A stretch of DNA of 64,000 nt from an uncultured Psychrosphaera sp. (GTDB taxonomy: Bacteria > Pseudomonadota > Gammaproteobacteria > Enterobacterales > Alteromonadaceae). Location: the NCBI RefSeq assembly GCF_947500655.1, contig NZ_CANMSK010000003.1, forward strand, positions 1 to 64,000, in the 5' to 3' direction. The position numbers and the translations under genes were made by a program. How positions within the stretch are numbered: position 1 is the first letter of the stretch; each line of letters begins with the position of its first letter. The notes under the pieces were generated by a model. That model had not been told where the DNA came from and did no database searches. It was given only the letters and a program-made list of their open reading frames with translations. Below, piece after piece: positions 9,885-18,805 of this stretch.

Positions 9885-10925
9885 TTATGGGGATTGAAAT
9901 TCTCGATTCAAGGCTGACGATAGAATATTCGCAGTTACATCCACAGCAGATATTACCGATGCATAATCCATACGTATTGAACCGACTACTGAAATATAAC
10001 CCACTACTCTATTATCTTTGATTAATGGCTTAACAACAACACTACAATTAGAAAAAAGTTCGACACCTATTTCATCGCCAATAAATACCGATACATCGCT
10101 ATTATCTCTACATTTATTAAACATCTGATTTAACGAAGATACATTTTCAAATGACTTAATTAATTTACGCAAAGTATCGGTGTCGTTCGATATTTCATTA
10201 TTTAATAAACGTGTTTGTCCGGATAAATATACAAGGGGCTCGTGAGCCTCAACTATGTCACCAAACAAGGTTTGTTTCACTAGCTCAAACACTTCTGGGT
10301 CAGACTGCTTAATTAAATAAGGTAAACGTTCTGCGCCTTCACTCATGGTAAAGCCAGACAACGCGATGTTAAGTAGTTGTATCGTTTGTTGTAAAATTAA
10401 TTCAGAAACAGGTTGAGCTAAATCAACAAGCCTATTTTGTACATGGTCATGTTCATCAATTAATACACATAATAAACGTCGGTCGGCCAAACGTACCAAC
10501 TCTAACTGACGAATAACAAGGTCATTACTTTGTGGCATAACAACTAAACCGGTTAACCGAGTCATATCTGCAATTAGTTTGCTAGCCTTGGCACAAATAA
10601 CTTCTGGATTGGATGAATAGCCTAAACTGGCAGACAGTTTTTGCATGGTATTAGGCTTACATTGGTTATTTTCTAATAAATGATCAACGTAATGTCTTAA
10701 CCCTTCTTTTGAAGGAATGCGACCAGCACTGGTATGGGGAGAAAAAATTAACCCTTCTTTTTCTAATGCTACCATTTCATTTCTAATGGTTGCCGAGCTC
10801 GCCGATATCTCATCTGATGCTGAGATAGCCTTAGAGGATGTTGGGCTGCCGCACTTTAAATAGTTTCTAATAACTAGATTTAGTATGAGTTCGCAGCGTG
10901 TATTGATTATTTTTTTTTGATTCAA
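9885..10925 (-). CDS. hrcA: Heat-inducible transcription repressor HrcA
   Basis: 346 residues matching HrcA: an N-terminal winged helix (ASSATIRNEMVALEKEGL, about 42-60) followed by the family's HTSAGRIPSKEGLRHYVDHL and a GAF-like C-terminal domain ending with GSIRMDYASVISAVD. HrcA represses chaperone genes by binding the CIRCE repeat and is folded by GroEL. The start is TTG at 10925, because no upstream ATG is in frame; the ribosome site is weak. It is divergent from nadK. No CIRCE copy (TTAGCACTC-N9-GAGTGCTAA) is visible here, so any targets lie elsewhere. Confidence 0.93.
   Translation of the reverse strand: MNQKKIINTRCELILNLVIRNYLKCGSPTSSKAISASDEISASSATIRNEMVALEKEGLIFSPHTSAGRIPSKEGLRHYVDHLLENNQCKPNTMQKLSASLGYSSNPEVICAKASKLIADMTRLTGLVVMPQSNDLVIRQLELVRLADRRLLCVLIDEHDHVQNRLVDLAQPVSELILQQTIQLLNIALSGFTMSEGAERLPYLIKQSDPEVFELVKQTLFGDIVEAHEPLVYLSGQTRLLNNEISNDTDTLRKLIKSFENVSSLNQMFNKCRDNSDVSVFIGDEIGVELFSNCSVVVKPLIKDNRVVGYISVVGSIRMDYASVISAVDVTANILSSALNREFQSP
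9887..9912 (-). promoter_or_regulatory. Sigma-32 (RpoH)-like heat-shock promoter for grpE
   Basis: On the minus strand CTTGAA (9912-9907), a 14-base spacer and CCCCATAAT (from 9892) fit the sigma-32 consensus CTTGAAA-N(11-16)-CCCCATNT. It lies in the last codons of hrcA and ends at the hrcA stop, about 55 bases before the grpE ATG. This is seen in sequence; heat induction is inferred. Confidence 0.7.
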
Positions 10926-11029
10926 TGTTTTACCAGTCTTCTAATTCAGTCGAAAAAACGCTATAACCCAACTAGATAATCAATTTCTAGCTTATAGATA
11001 CATTAATTAGGGCGTTTAGGAAAAATACA

Positions 11030-11911
11030 ATGGCTCAGCACTTCAAAACAATTGGATTAATTGGCAAAGCAAATCACGATGCCACGATGGAGACTGTGGT
11101 CGACCTATATAACTTTCTCATTAATAAGGGTTATCAGCCCATAATAGAAGAAAGTGTCGCAAGTTATATTGACGATAAAAACTGTCAGGTTGTCAATTTA
11201 GTGGAGCTAGGAAAAAAGTGTGATTTGGCCATTGTCGTCGGTGGTGACGGTAATATGCTTGGTGCAGCGCGTACTCTGAGTCAATACGATGTGGCCGTAA
11301 TAGGTGTAAACCGTGGTAATTTAGGATTTTTAACGGATTTAAATCCTGATGATTATGAAACCTCGTTAACTCAAGTATTATCCGGTGAGTACAAAACTGA
11401 ATTACGATTTTTATTAGATGTGTCGGTTTATCGCGATGGCGAATTAAAAGCCAGTAACTGTGCAGTTAATGAAGTTGTATTGCATGCCGACAAAGTAGCG
11501 CACATGATAGAATTCGAAGCCTTTATCGATGGTTCATTTGTTTTCCATCAACGCTCAGATGGTCTTATTGTATGTACACCAACAGGCTCTACAGCCTATT
11601 CTTTATCTGGTGGCGGACCAATTGTTCATCCTAATTTGAACGCGGTTACCCTTGTGCCTATGTTTCCACATACATTAACGAGCCGACCTTTAGTTGTTGA
11701 TGCAGATAGTGAAATTAAAATTATTGTATCGAAAGCCAAAGATTCTCTGTTACAAATCAGTTGCGACAGCCACATTATGCTAGCGGTTAGACCGGGTGAT
11801 GAAATTGTTATTAATAAACATCAGCTCGGTTTACGATTAGTTCATCCAATGGAACATGATTATTACAGTGTACTAAGAAAAAAATTACATTGGGGTAAGC
11901 AAAACTACTAA
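11030..11911 (+). CDS. nadK: NAD kinase
   Basis: 293 residues. The GGDGN motif (71-75, catalytic D73), NRGNLGFLTDL and PTGSTAYSLSGGGPIVHP are the diagnostic blocks of NAD kinase, which phosphorylates NAD to NADP. AGGA eight bases before the ATG is a good ribosome site. It is followed by recN, as in many gammaproteobacteria, but recN has its own LexA-controlled promoter region. It is divergent from hrcA across a 104-base intergenic region. Confidence 0.97.
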   Translation: MAQHFKTIGLIGKANHDATMETVVDLYNFLINKGYQPIIEESVASYIDDKNCQVVNLVELGKKCDLAIVVGGDGNMLGAARTLSQYDVAVIGVNRGNLGFLTDLNPDDYETSLTQVLSGEYKTELRFLLDVSVYRDGELKASNCAVNEVVLHADKVAHMIEFEAFIDGSFVFHQRSDGLIVCTPTGSTAYSLSGGGPIVHPNLNAVTLVPMFPHTLTSRPLVVDADSEIKIIVSKAKDSLLQISCDSHIMLAVRPGDEIVINKHQLGLRLVHPMEHDYYSVLRKKLHWGKQNY

Positions 11912-11964
11912 TTCAACCAGCATTAAAATGAATTTTTTATAGACATGTCTAAAATTTTAAACTA

Positions 11965-11980
11965 CTGTACATTACAACAG
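11965..11980. promoter_or_regulatory. LexA (SOS) box upstream of recN
   Basis: CTGTACATTACAACAG is a perfect CTGT-N8-ACAG palindrome, the gammaproteobacterial LexA consensus, 25 bases before the recN ATG. recN is a classic SOS gene, which supports the call. Confidence 0.88.
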
Positions 11981-12004
11981 TTATTAATCTTTTGATGTGT
12001 TTAT

Positions 12005-13678
12005 ATGTTAATTTCTTTAGCTATTAAAAATTTTGCGATTGTGAGTCAATTGGAAGTCAATTGGCATCACCAAATGACAACTATCACCGGAGAAACTGGC
12101 GCTGGTAAATCCATTGCGATCGACGCTTTAGCTCAAGCCCTTGGCGAACGTAGTGAAGCGTCTATGGTTAGAGCAAATACAGACAAAGCAGAGGTGATTG
12201 CCTCTTTTGATGTATCAAAACTAACAACAGCTCAAAATTGGCTAAAAGAAAACGAATTATTTAATGACGATGATTGTATTTTACGTCGTGTTGTCACTAA
12301 AGAAGGTCGTTCTAAAGCTTATATTAATGGCATCCAGGTTCCAGCATCGCAATTAAAAGCAATTGGTAGTTTACTGGTTAGTATTCATGGACAACACGCA
12401 CATCAATTATTGATAAAACCTGATCATCAACGCTTTATGCTAGATCAATACGCTGGGAGTTTAGATTTACTTGCCAAAGTAAAATTGGTGTATCAAGAAC
12501 TACAGTCTAAAACTTCTGAGTTTAAACAGCTAACTGAAAAACAAGCTGAATTCAGCGCTCAAAAACAACTACTTCAATATCAAGTTGATGAGTTAAATAA
12601 TGCCGAGCTTATTGACGGTGAATATCAAGAAATTGAAAGCGAACATAAACGCTTACACCATGCTAACTCACTCCAAGGTGACACTCAGCATGCGCTAGAT
12701 ATTCTACATGAAAACGAAACTGGCAATGCATACTCAGCATTACAAACTGCACTATCCTTATTGCAGAAATCAGCTAACTTAGACTCAAGATTAAATCCAA
12801 CAATAGAACTATTAGATTCTGCATTGATCCAATTGGATGAAGGTACTAGCGAATTACGTAATTATATCGATCAGCTAGAATTAAACCCTCAGCGTTTGAT
12901 TGAAGTTGAACAAAGACTAAACTTATATGTTGAGTTAAGTAGAAAACATCAAGTATTCCCAGAGTTATTGATAGAAAAATTAACCTCATTAACTGATGAA
13001 TTAAATAAACTAGCTAATTCAGACACTCGCTTGTTAGAGCTAGAATTAGAAATTGAGCAAGCTAAGAATAGTTATAAAGAGTTAGCTATTACGTTAACTG
13101 AAAAACGTAATCATTTTGCTCAACAACTTAATAAAAAAATAACTGCAAGTATGAAACAACTTAATATGGCTGATGCAGAATTTAATATTAATATCAATTC
13201 CGACCCAGACATTTTCACTCAGTTTGGTTCTGACAAAGTAGAATTTCTTGTTAGTGCAAACCCAGGACAACCACTACAACCTTTACTTAAAGTAGCTTCT
13301 GGTGGTGAATTAAGCCGTATGAGTTTAGCGATACAAGTTATTATTGCGCAAAAAGTGACAACGCCTACTTTATTATTTGATGAAGTTGACGTTGGTGTTT
13401 CTGGACCTACCGCCTCTGCCGTTGGCAAATTAATGAGAGAATTAAGTAATAACACACAAGTTATCTGTGTAACACATTTGCCACAAGTGGCTTGTTATGG
13501 ACACCAACAACAATTTGTTAACAAACAAACCTCTACAGGCACAACACAAACAAGTATGGAGGCATTAGACCAATTAGGCAGAATTGAAGAGCTTGCTAGG
13601 TTGCTAGGTGGCGATACTATTTCTGCAACTACAAAAGCTAACGCTCAAGAATTGTTGTCAATTGCTCATGCGCACTAG
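12005..13678 (+). CDS. recN: DNA repair protein RecN
   Basis: 557 residues, the usual RecN length. It is an SMC-like ATPase: Walker A GETGAGKS (29-36), a long central coiled coil (about 150-380), then the signature SGGELSRMSLA and Walker B LLFDEVDVGVSG. RecN tethers sister chromosomes during double-strand break repair. The perfect LexA box just upstream indicates SOS induction. The start ATG leads straight into LISLAIKNFAIV, the conserved N-terminus. Confidence 0.97.
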   Translation: MLISLAIKNFAIVSQLEVNWHHQMTTITGETGAGKSIAIDALAQALGERSEASMVRANTDKAEVIASFDVSKLTTAQNWLKENELFNDDDCILRRVVTKEGRSKAYINGIQVPASQLKAIGSLLVSIHGQHAHQLLIKPDHQRFMLDQYAGSLDLLAKVKLVYQELQSKTSEFKQLTEKQAEFSAQKQLLQYQVDELNNAELIDGEYQEIESEHKRLHHANSLQGDTQHALDILHENETGNAYSALQTALSLLQKSANLDSRLNPTIELLDSALIQLDEGTSELRNYIDQLELNPQRLIEVEQRLNLYVELSRKHQVFPELLIEKLTSLTDELNKLANSDTRLLELELEIEQAKNSYKELAITLTEKRNHFAQQLNKKITASMKQLNMADAEFNININSDPDIFTQFGSDKVEFLVSANPGQPLQPLLKVASGGELSRMSLAIQVIIAQKVTTPTLLFDEVDVGVSGPTASAVGKLMRELSNNTQVICVTHLPQVACYGHQQQFVNKQTSTGTTQTSMEALDQLGRIEELARLLGGDTISATTKANAQELLSIAHAH

Positions 13679-13824
13679 TTATATACGCTAATCCCAATTA
13701 ACCACACAGAGAATTGCCCTAATACTGAATATTGTAAATCCCTCATGAGAAAATTAGAGATTTACTAGTTTTACCGTTATATTAATATGTGTGTATTTTT
13801 GAGTAAATTGGGAACGGTAATATT

Positions 13825-14790
13825 TTGCAAAATAAAATTTTAGTTCAAGCGGCTTCATTATTATTGTTGATCCTATCCAGTAATCTGGCTGCGGAGCAGT
13901 TGTCGTTTAAAAAAGTTAGAACTGGGGATCAAACTAAATTCAGTTACAAATGGAAGGATGTTAATTCTGACATTTTAGAGTTCGATTTCAAACTAGCGAC
14001 TAAAAATGTTAACAGCGACTTCCGACACTTTAAAGCATTAACGCCATCCCGTTTACAAATGTACTCTGTCAAGAAACTAAAGCAAGCAATAGCAAAACTT
14101 GATCCTAGAAAAGGCAGCGTGAAAATACAACCTCGTTACCAAAACGTTGATTTTGAATTTAGAAGTACTGATAGAGATTGGATGAAACAACAATCTGCTG
14201 CGTTACATCAAGTATACAATTCGTCCTTAAAAGAGTTCTTACATAAAGAATACTATATTGAATTTCAACCAATTGGTTACAAAGCCGATAAATCGCATCT
14301 AACCTATAAACCTGACCATGTAAGATTTGCCAAAGAGAGTCAACAATCGTTTAGGCCTCTAATTAAAAGTCTTAGCCAAAAACTCCCAGGGGCTACTGCT
14401 AGAACAACTTCAATTTTCCTTTTATCATTCTTTCAATCTATACCGTATAGTACTTTAGAATCTCGTGTAGAAAGCAATGGCGCTGGATTTTCTCCACCTA
14501 TTAAAGTTTTAGCAAACAACAGGGGTGATTGTGATAGTAAAGTGACTTTGATGGCTAGTATAATAAAAGCCATGTACCCTAAATTACAAATAATTATTGT
14601 ATATATCCCCGACCACGCCCTAATTGGGCTGCATGTTTCACACTTAAGTACTGACTATAGATTAGATGTAGAAGGGTTACACTACACATTAGCGGAACCT
14701 ACAGGCCCAGGATTAATTGAGTTTGCTGAAATATCTGAACGTTCAAGAAGGTTTATAGATTCGGGGATATACCAAGTAGAATCTTTCTAA
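13825..14790 (+). CDS. Secreted transglutaminase-like protein, function unknown
   Basis: 321 residues starting at TTG with GGGAACGG upstream. A signal peptide (about 1-23, ending LAA) predicts export. The C-terminal third resembles a transglutaminase/cysteine-protease core: C236 in NNRGDCDSK, then H264 in IPDHALIGLH. A final acidic partner in VEGLHYTLAEPTG is possible. Such domains cleave or crosslink peptides in the periplasm, but no partner protease or lapD-like system adjoins it. It sits between recN and suhB with its own intergenic spaces (146 and 188 bases). The exact family is not recognised. Confidence 0.7.
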   Translation: MQNKILVQAASLLLLILSSNLAAEQLSFKKVRTGDQTKFSYKWKDVNSDILEFDFKLATKNVNSDFRHFKALTPSRLQMYSVKKLKQAIAKLDPRKGSVKIQPRYQNVDFEFRSTDRDWMKQQSAALHQVYNSSLKEFLHKEYYIEFQPIGYKADKSHLTYKPDHVRFAKESQQSFRPLIKSLSQKLPGATARTTSIFLLSFFQSIPYSTLESRVESNGAGFSPPIKVLANNRGDCDSKVTLMASIIKAMYPKLQIIIVYIPDHALIGLHVSHLSTDYRLDVEGLHYTLAEPTGPGLIEFAEISERSRRFIDSGIYQVESF

Positions 14791-14978
14791 TTGTGATGTT
14801 TTTCAAGCATTCCCTATTTACTTTTTGTAGAAAATCACTACAATGCGCGCTGATTAAAAAATGTTCTTTAGTAATTAGTTTATACGTTGAGTAAGCTTCA
14901 ATTTAATTATTGGGCTTCTATATGGCTTTTTGTCACGTATAAATTATTACGTTCTTTCTAAAAATAGGTGATTGAATT

Positions 14979-15782
14979 ATGCAACCGATGTTAAACATCG
15001 CAGTTCGTGCTGCTCGTAATGCTGGAAAAATTATTGCTCGTGCTTATGAGCAACTAGATTTAGTACAAGCTGAATTAAAAGGTACAAATGATTTTGTAAC
15101 TAACATAGATAGAGAAGCAGAAGATTCAATCATCTATACAATTAAATCTTCATTTCCAGACCATTCATTTGTTGCCGAAGAAAGTGGAGTTACTGAAGGT
15201 GACTCTAAATACCAATGGATTATTGATCCTTTAGACGGCACAACAAATTTCATTAAAGGCATTCCTCACTTTGCGGTTTCAATCGCATTAAAAGTAGATG
15301 GGAAATTAGAGCAAGCTGTGATCTTTGACCCAATTCGCGGTGAATTATTTACAGCCTCTAGAGGAGCTGGTGCTCAACTTGATGGAAAACGCATACGAGT
15401 ATCTAAAGCCAAAGATTTAGCAGGAACTTTACTAGCTACTGGCTTCCCTTTTAAACAGAAAAACCAAACAGTTGCATACACAGCAATCTTTTCAGATTTG
15501 TTCTTACAGGTTGCGGATATGCGTCGTGCTGGTTCAGCTGCATTAGACTTAGCATACGTTGCTGCGGGCCGTATGGAAGGTTTTTGGGAAATGGGACTTA
15601 AGCCTTGGGATACAGCAGCAGGCCAACTAATTGCTAAAGAAGCTGGAGCTGTTATATCCGACTTTGAAGGTGGAGATAACTACGACAAGTCTGGTAACAT
15701 AGTCGTTGCAACCCCTAAAGTACTTGGTGCAATATTAAAAACTATTCGTCCTCATTTAAATGATGGCTTACGCAGTAAATAA
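14979..15782 (+). CDS. suhB: Inositol-1-monophosphatase SuhB
   Basis: 267 residues. The metal-binding residues are visible: E67 in AEESG, D83 and D86 in DPLDGTTNF, and D211 in WDTAAG. SuhB hydrolyses inositol monophosphate and, in E. coli, is a part of the rRNA antitermination complex; both roles fit the full-length sequence. ATG start, followed by a strong terminator at 15801. Confidence 0.95.
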   Translation: MQPMLNIAVRAARNAGKIIARAYEQLDLVQAELKGTNDFVTNIDREAEDSIIYTIKSSFPDHSFVAEESGVTEGDSKYQWIIDPLDGTTNFIKGIPHFAVSIALKVDGKLEQAVIFDPIRGELFTASRGAGAQLDGKRIRVSKAKDLAGTLLATGFPFKQKNQTVAYTAIFSDLFLQVADMRRAGSAALDLAYVAAGRMEGFWEMGLKPWDTAAGQLIAKEAGAVISDFEGGDNYDKSGNIVVATPKVLGAILKTIRPHLNDGLRSK

Positions 15783-15800
15783 TTCAATCATCAGGTAATT

Positions 15801-15825
15801 AAAAACCGACTAACGTCGGTTTTTT
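15801..15825 (+). terminator. Intrinsic terminator of suhB
   Basis: AAAAACCGAC / GTCGGTTTTT stem with a 4-base loop and a T-run of seven, 18 bases past the suhB stop. Confidence 0.9.
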
Positions 15826-15880
15826 TATGTCTCAAATTCTATTCAATTAACCCCGTGTCTACTTTTACGAGGTCACATCA

Positions 15881-15915
15881 GGCTTATGGCTTATGGCTTA
15901 TGGCTTATGGCTTAT
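15881..15915. repeat. Five tandem copies of GGCTTAT
   Basis: A perfect heptamer repeat of five units (35 bases) in the intergenic space between convergent suhB and the TPR gene, between two near-identical terminators. It is not in a coding frame. Such a simple repeat can change copy number by replication slippage. Confidence 0.95.
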
Positions 15916-15930
15916 CAAGTATAGATATAA

Positions 15931-15955
15931 AAAAACCGACACAAGGTCGGTTTTT
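15931..15955 (-). terminator. Intrinsic terminator of the TonB2 operon
   Basis: AAAAACCGAC / GTCGGTTTTT stem with a 5-base loop. It shares its ten-base arms with the suhB terminator 130 bases away. It serves the minus-strand operon that ends at 15984. Confidence 0.88.
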
Positions 15956-15983
15956 AATAAAAGATAATTAAAACTTAATTTTA

Positions 15984-17252
15984 TTAAAGTGCAACACCTT
16001 TACGGCTTGCAGTTTCTTTAACATAACCTAACCAGCTTTTCGCCGTTCTAGCAGAATTCTTATCTTTTGTTGCATCGTTAAATGCATTATACGATGCTTT
16101 CCAATTTTCTAAGTAAAAGTGAGATTCACCTTTTAGAAGATTCAACATACCTTTGTTTTTGTATCCAGCTTTATCAGCTTTATCAAAGGCAACTAATGCA
16201 TCTTTATACTTCTCAAGTATCATAAGATTGTTACCTTGTTTCCGGAAAAGATCTCCATCATTAGATAACTTAGCAGCTTCACCAAAGTAGGATGCGGCTT
16301 TCTTATATTCTTTAGCATTTTGAAAAGTACTAGCCATTACGGATAAAGATTGATCATCTTTTTTTATCAAGCCACTCTTAATATACTTCTCTTGAATAAG
16401 TGCCGCTTTATACGGAATACCCTTAGTAGCATATAACTGAGCAAGACGTTTCATTTCAGAGTCTTTTTTCAAATACCCGTTTTTATATGAAACATCAAAA
16501 GTAGATAATGCTTTGTCGTAATCTTCTACTAATGCATAAAAATTACCGAGTTGAACCCACCATCGGCTCTCAGCTGGAAAAGTTTTTACAAGTAATTCTG
16601 TAGCCTCTACCGTTTCTTTATATTTCTTTTGCTCATAATAAGCAGCCATAACTAAGATATAAGGGTTTTGGTTCAGTTTTTCTTGTAAAGCAATCGACTT
16701 TTTAGCAGGCGCAATAACATTACTGTATTGTTCCATTACGTGATATGCGTTAGCAATACCTAAATAAGCTTGAGGATCTTCATCTAAAGAAAAGTTTATA
16801 TACTCTTTATAATATTTAACAGTATCTTCATATTTTTCAGCTTGCATAGACAAAGCTGCCATATTCTTAAGAAGTTCAGCATGATCCCTAAAAGCTAATT
16901 CATCAGACTCTACAGCAGACTTCATTCTTGCAATAGCTTCTAATCCTTTGCCCTCAACTCCAGCATACATAGACCCGATATAGCGATCTACATTAGCTTT
17001 ATCAAAATCATTGCTAGGTGTTAGCTCTAACAATATTGCTAACGCCTCATCTATTTTTTCTTCTTGATAAAGTTCAAAAGCTTTAGCTACTTTTTTACCA
17101 ACACGTGGACCGAGAGCTTTGCCGCCACGGGCTTTTTGGCGTTTTTTCAACTCTTCTTGCTTATCCGCAGGTACTTTTGCTTCTACTAGAGGAGAAACCG
17201 TAATACCTACTGAAATAACAGCACAAAGGAATAAATTAAAAACATTTTTCAT
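15984..17252 (-). CDS. Exported TPR protein of the TonB2 operon
   Basis: 422 residues with a signal peptide (about 1-25, ending VEA) and about nine helical TPR-like repeats, for example YKEYINFSLDEDPQAYLGIANAYHV and repeated A-x2-Y patterns; it should be periplasmic. It is last in the operon after tonB2, five bases past its stop. TPR proteins at this position are common in marine TonB2 clusters and may link TonB to receptors or to the cell wall (inference). No enzymatic motif. Confidence 0.85.
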   Translation of the reverse strand: MKNVFNLFLCAVISVGITVSPLVEAKVPADKQEELKKRQKARGGKALGPRVGKKVAKAFELYQEEKIDEALAILLELTPSNDFDKANVDRYIGSMYAGVEGKGLEAIARMKSAVESDELAFRDHAELLKNMAALSMQAEKYEDTVKYYKEYINFSLDEDPQAYLGIANAYHVMEQYSNVIAPAKKSIALQEKLNQNPYILVMAAYYEQKKYKETVEATELLVKTFPAESRWWVQLGNFYALVEDYDKALSTFDVSYKNGYLKKDSEMKRLAQLYATKGIPYKAALIQEKYIKSGLIKKDDQSLSVMASTFQNAKEYKKAASYFGEAAKLSNDGDLFRKQGNNLMILEKYKDALVAFDKADKAGYKNKGMLNLLKGESHFYLENWKASYNAFNDATKDKNSARTAKSWLGYVKETASRKGVAL

Positions 17253-17257
17253 ATCTA

Positions 17258-17863
17258 TTAATTCCCTAGTTTAAAGTCTAATTGAACACTTAAACCTGTC
17301 TGGTGTTGTGGCTTACCATCAACCATTTTAGGTTTGTATTTCCACTTACGTAGAGCTTTACGAGCTTCACGGTCGAATACACGTTTAGGTTCTGCATTGA
17401 TAACTTGTACATTTTCAACACCGCCAATTTTGTTTATTTCAAAACTCAATTGAACCCATCCCTCAATACCATCACGAGCAGCTTTTGTTGGAAACTTTGG
17501 CTCAATACGGACGATAGGCGTTGCATCACCATCACGTAATAAAGCCCCAGGCCCACTCAATCCAATAGAACCACCAACATTTACAGACGGCATATTGAAG
17601 TTAAAGCCACTATCAGATATTTGCTGTTCAGGCTCTGGCTGATCTGGCGGCGGCGGCGCTTTCGGTGGAGGCGGCGGCGGCGGCGGAACAAGCTTTCGTT
17701 GCTGCGTCTTACTATCTGGTGGAGTAGAATTAATTTCGACTACTATCTTTTCTTTTTCAACATCATCAGGACTTGACCCGCTTGATATTAAAAAAGCCAT
17801 AAAGACAAATAAGCCGAAAGTGACTACTACACCAAGTATGATTGATGTAATAAATCTTTTCAT
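17258..17863 (-). CDS. tonB2: TonB2-type energy transducer
   Basis: 201 residues. One N-terminal membrane anchor (about 5-28) precedes a proline-rich periplasmic linker (PPPPPPPPKAPPPPDQPEPE, about 61-80). The C-terminal TonB domain is about 115-201 (KAARDGIEGWVQLSFEI ... ALRKWKYKPKMVDGK). It carries proton-motive energy to outer-membrane receptors. The short linker compared with E. coli TonB is typical of the TonB2 class. Its ATG follows the exbD stop by one base. Confidence 0.92.
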   Translation of the reverse strand: MKRFITSIILGVVVTFGLFVFMAFLISSGSSPDDVEKEKIVVEINSTPPDSKTQQRKLVPPPPPPPPKAPPPPDQPEPEQQISDSGFNFNMPSVNVGGSIGLSGPGALLRDGDATPIVRIEPKFPTKAARDGIEGWVQLSFEINKIGGVENVQVINAEPKRVFDREARKALRKWKYKPKMVDGKPQHQTGLSVQLDFKLGN

Positions 17864-17864
17864 T

Positions 17865-18269
17865 CTACTTTTTCTCCGCTGCGATTGAAATTTTATCTAT
17901 TCCAGCCGCTTTGATAGCATCCATAACTTCAACAACAACACCATGTTTAGATTCTTTGTCAGCTTGAATAATTACGATATCAGTTGGTTGCTCTGCCAGC
18001 ATACTCTCTAAACGAGCGCCAACCCTTTCAATATCTACTGCAGCTTTATCCATCCAGATCTCTCCGTTTGGTCTAATAGCAATAAAGATATTGGCTGAAG
18101 GTTTTGAACTCGCTTGAGCTGCTTTAGGTTTTAATACGTCAATACCAGCTTCTTTTACAAAAGAGGTAGTAACGATGAAGAAGATTAGCATGATAAACAC
18201 GATATCTAGCATCGGTGTCATATCAATTGCAGCGTCATCATCTTCACGGAAACGTTGTTTACGTGCCAT
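17865..18269 (-). CDS. exbD: ExbD biopolymer transport protein
   Basis: 134 residues: cytoplasmic N-terminus, one membrane helix with the essential acidic residue (D21 in IDMTPMLDIVFIMLIFF), and a periplasmic domain. Together with ExbB it forms the proton-driven motor for TonB2. It lies between exbB and tonB2 in a tight operon. Confidence 0.95.
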   Translation of the reverse strand: MARKQRFREDDDAAIDMTPMLDIVFIMLIFFIVTTSFVKEAGIDVLKPKAAQASSKPSANIFIAIRPNGEIWMDKAAVDIERVGARLESMLAEQPTDIVIIQADKESKHGVVVEVMDAIKAAGIDKISIAAEKK

Positions 18270-18280
18270 AGTTCAATCTC

Positions 18281-18805
18281 CTAATGATGTGGCAAGCTAT
18301 CAACTAGCTTTTCTTTTGCCACTTTAACTCTTGTTTCTAGCCTAGTACTGAAGAATATTCCAGACAAAGCCGCAACCATTCCTGCCATTGTAGGGATTGT
18401 TGCCATAGAAATACCAGCAGCCATCAAACGCGGGTTACCAGTACCTTGTGTTGCCATAGTATCGAATACAGCGATCATACCTGTAACCGTACCTAGTAAT
18501 CCGATTAACGGACACATAGCAACAAGAGTTTTAATTATTAACATTCTTGCATTTAGTTTTTCGGACGCCTCAGAAACCCAAGCATCACGGATTTTATGTG
18601 CACTCCACGATGTGGTATCTAATCGAGCTTCCCAATTTGAAATAATTGAGTCACGAAGTTTCGGATATTCCAAACTAAGGAAATACCAACGCTCGATCAT
18701 TAATGCCCACATAATAAGAAGAGCAGCAGCTACGAAATATAATACGAAGCCGCCAGTCGCAATAAAATCCCTGACAGATTCCCATAGGCCTATCAGGTAT
18801 AACAT
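18281..18805 (-). CDS. exbB: ExbB (MotA/TolQ/ExbB proton channel)
   Basis: 174 residues with three membrane helices; the conserved core is LIKTLVAMCPLIGLLGTVTGM and the helix that follows (ISMATIPTMAGMVAALSGIFF). It forms the pentameric proton channel with ExbD. The ATG overlaps the ttpC stop by one base (TAATG), indicating translational coupling. It is shorter than E. coli ExbB (244), as usual for the TonB2-associated form. Confidence 0.95.
   Translation of the reverse strand: MLYLIGLWESVRDFIATGGFVLYFVAAALLIMWALMIERWYFLSLEYPKLRDSIISNWEARLDTTSWSAHKIRDAWVSEASEKLNARMLIIKTLVAMCPLIGLLGTVTGMIAVFDTMATQGTGNPRLMAAGISMATIPTMAGMVAALSGIFFSTRLETRVKVAKEKLVDSLPHH

Noticed and set aside
10926..11029. CIRCE element before hrcA
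   Set aside because: No TTAGCACTC/GAGTGCTAA arms seen on either strand.
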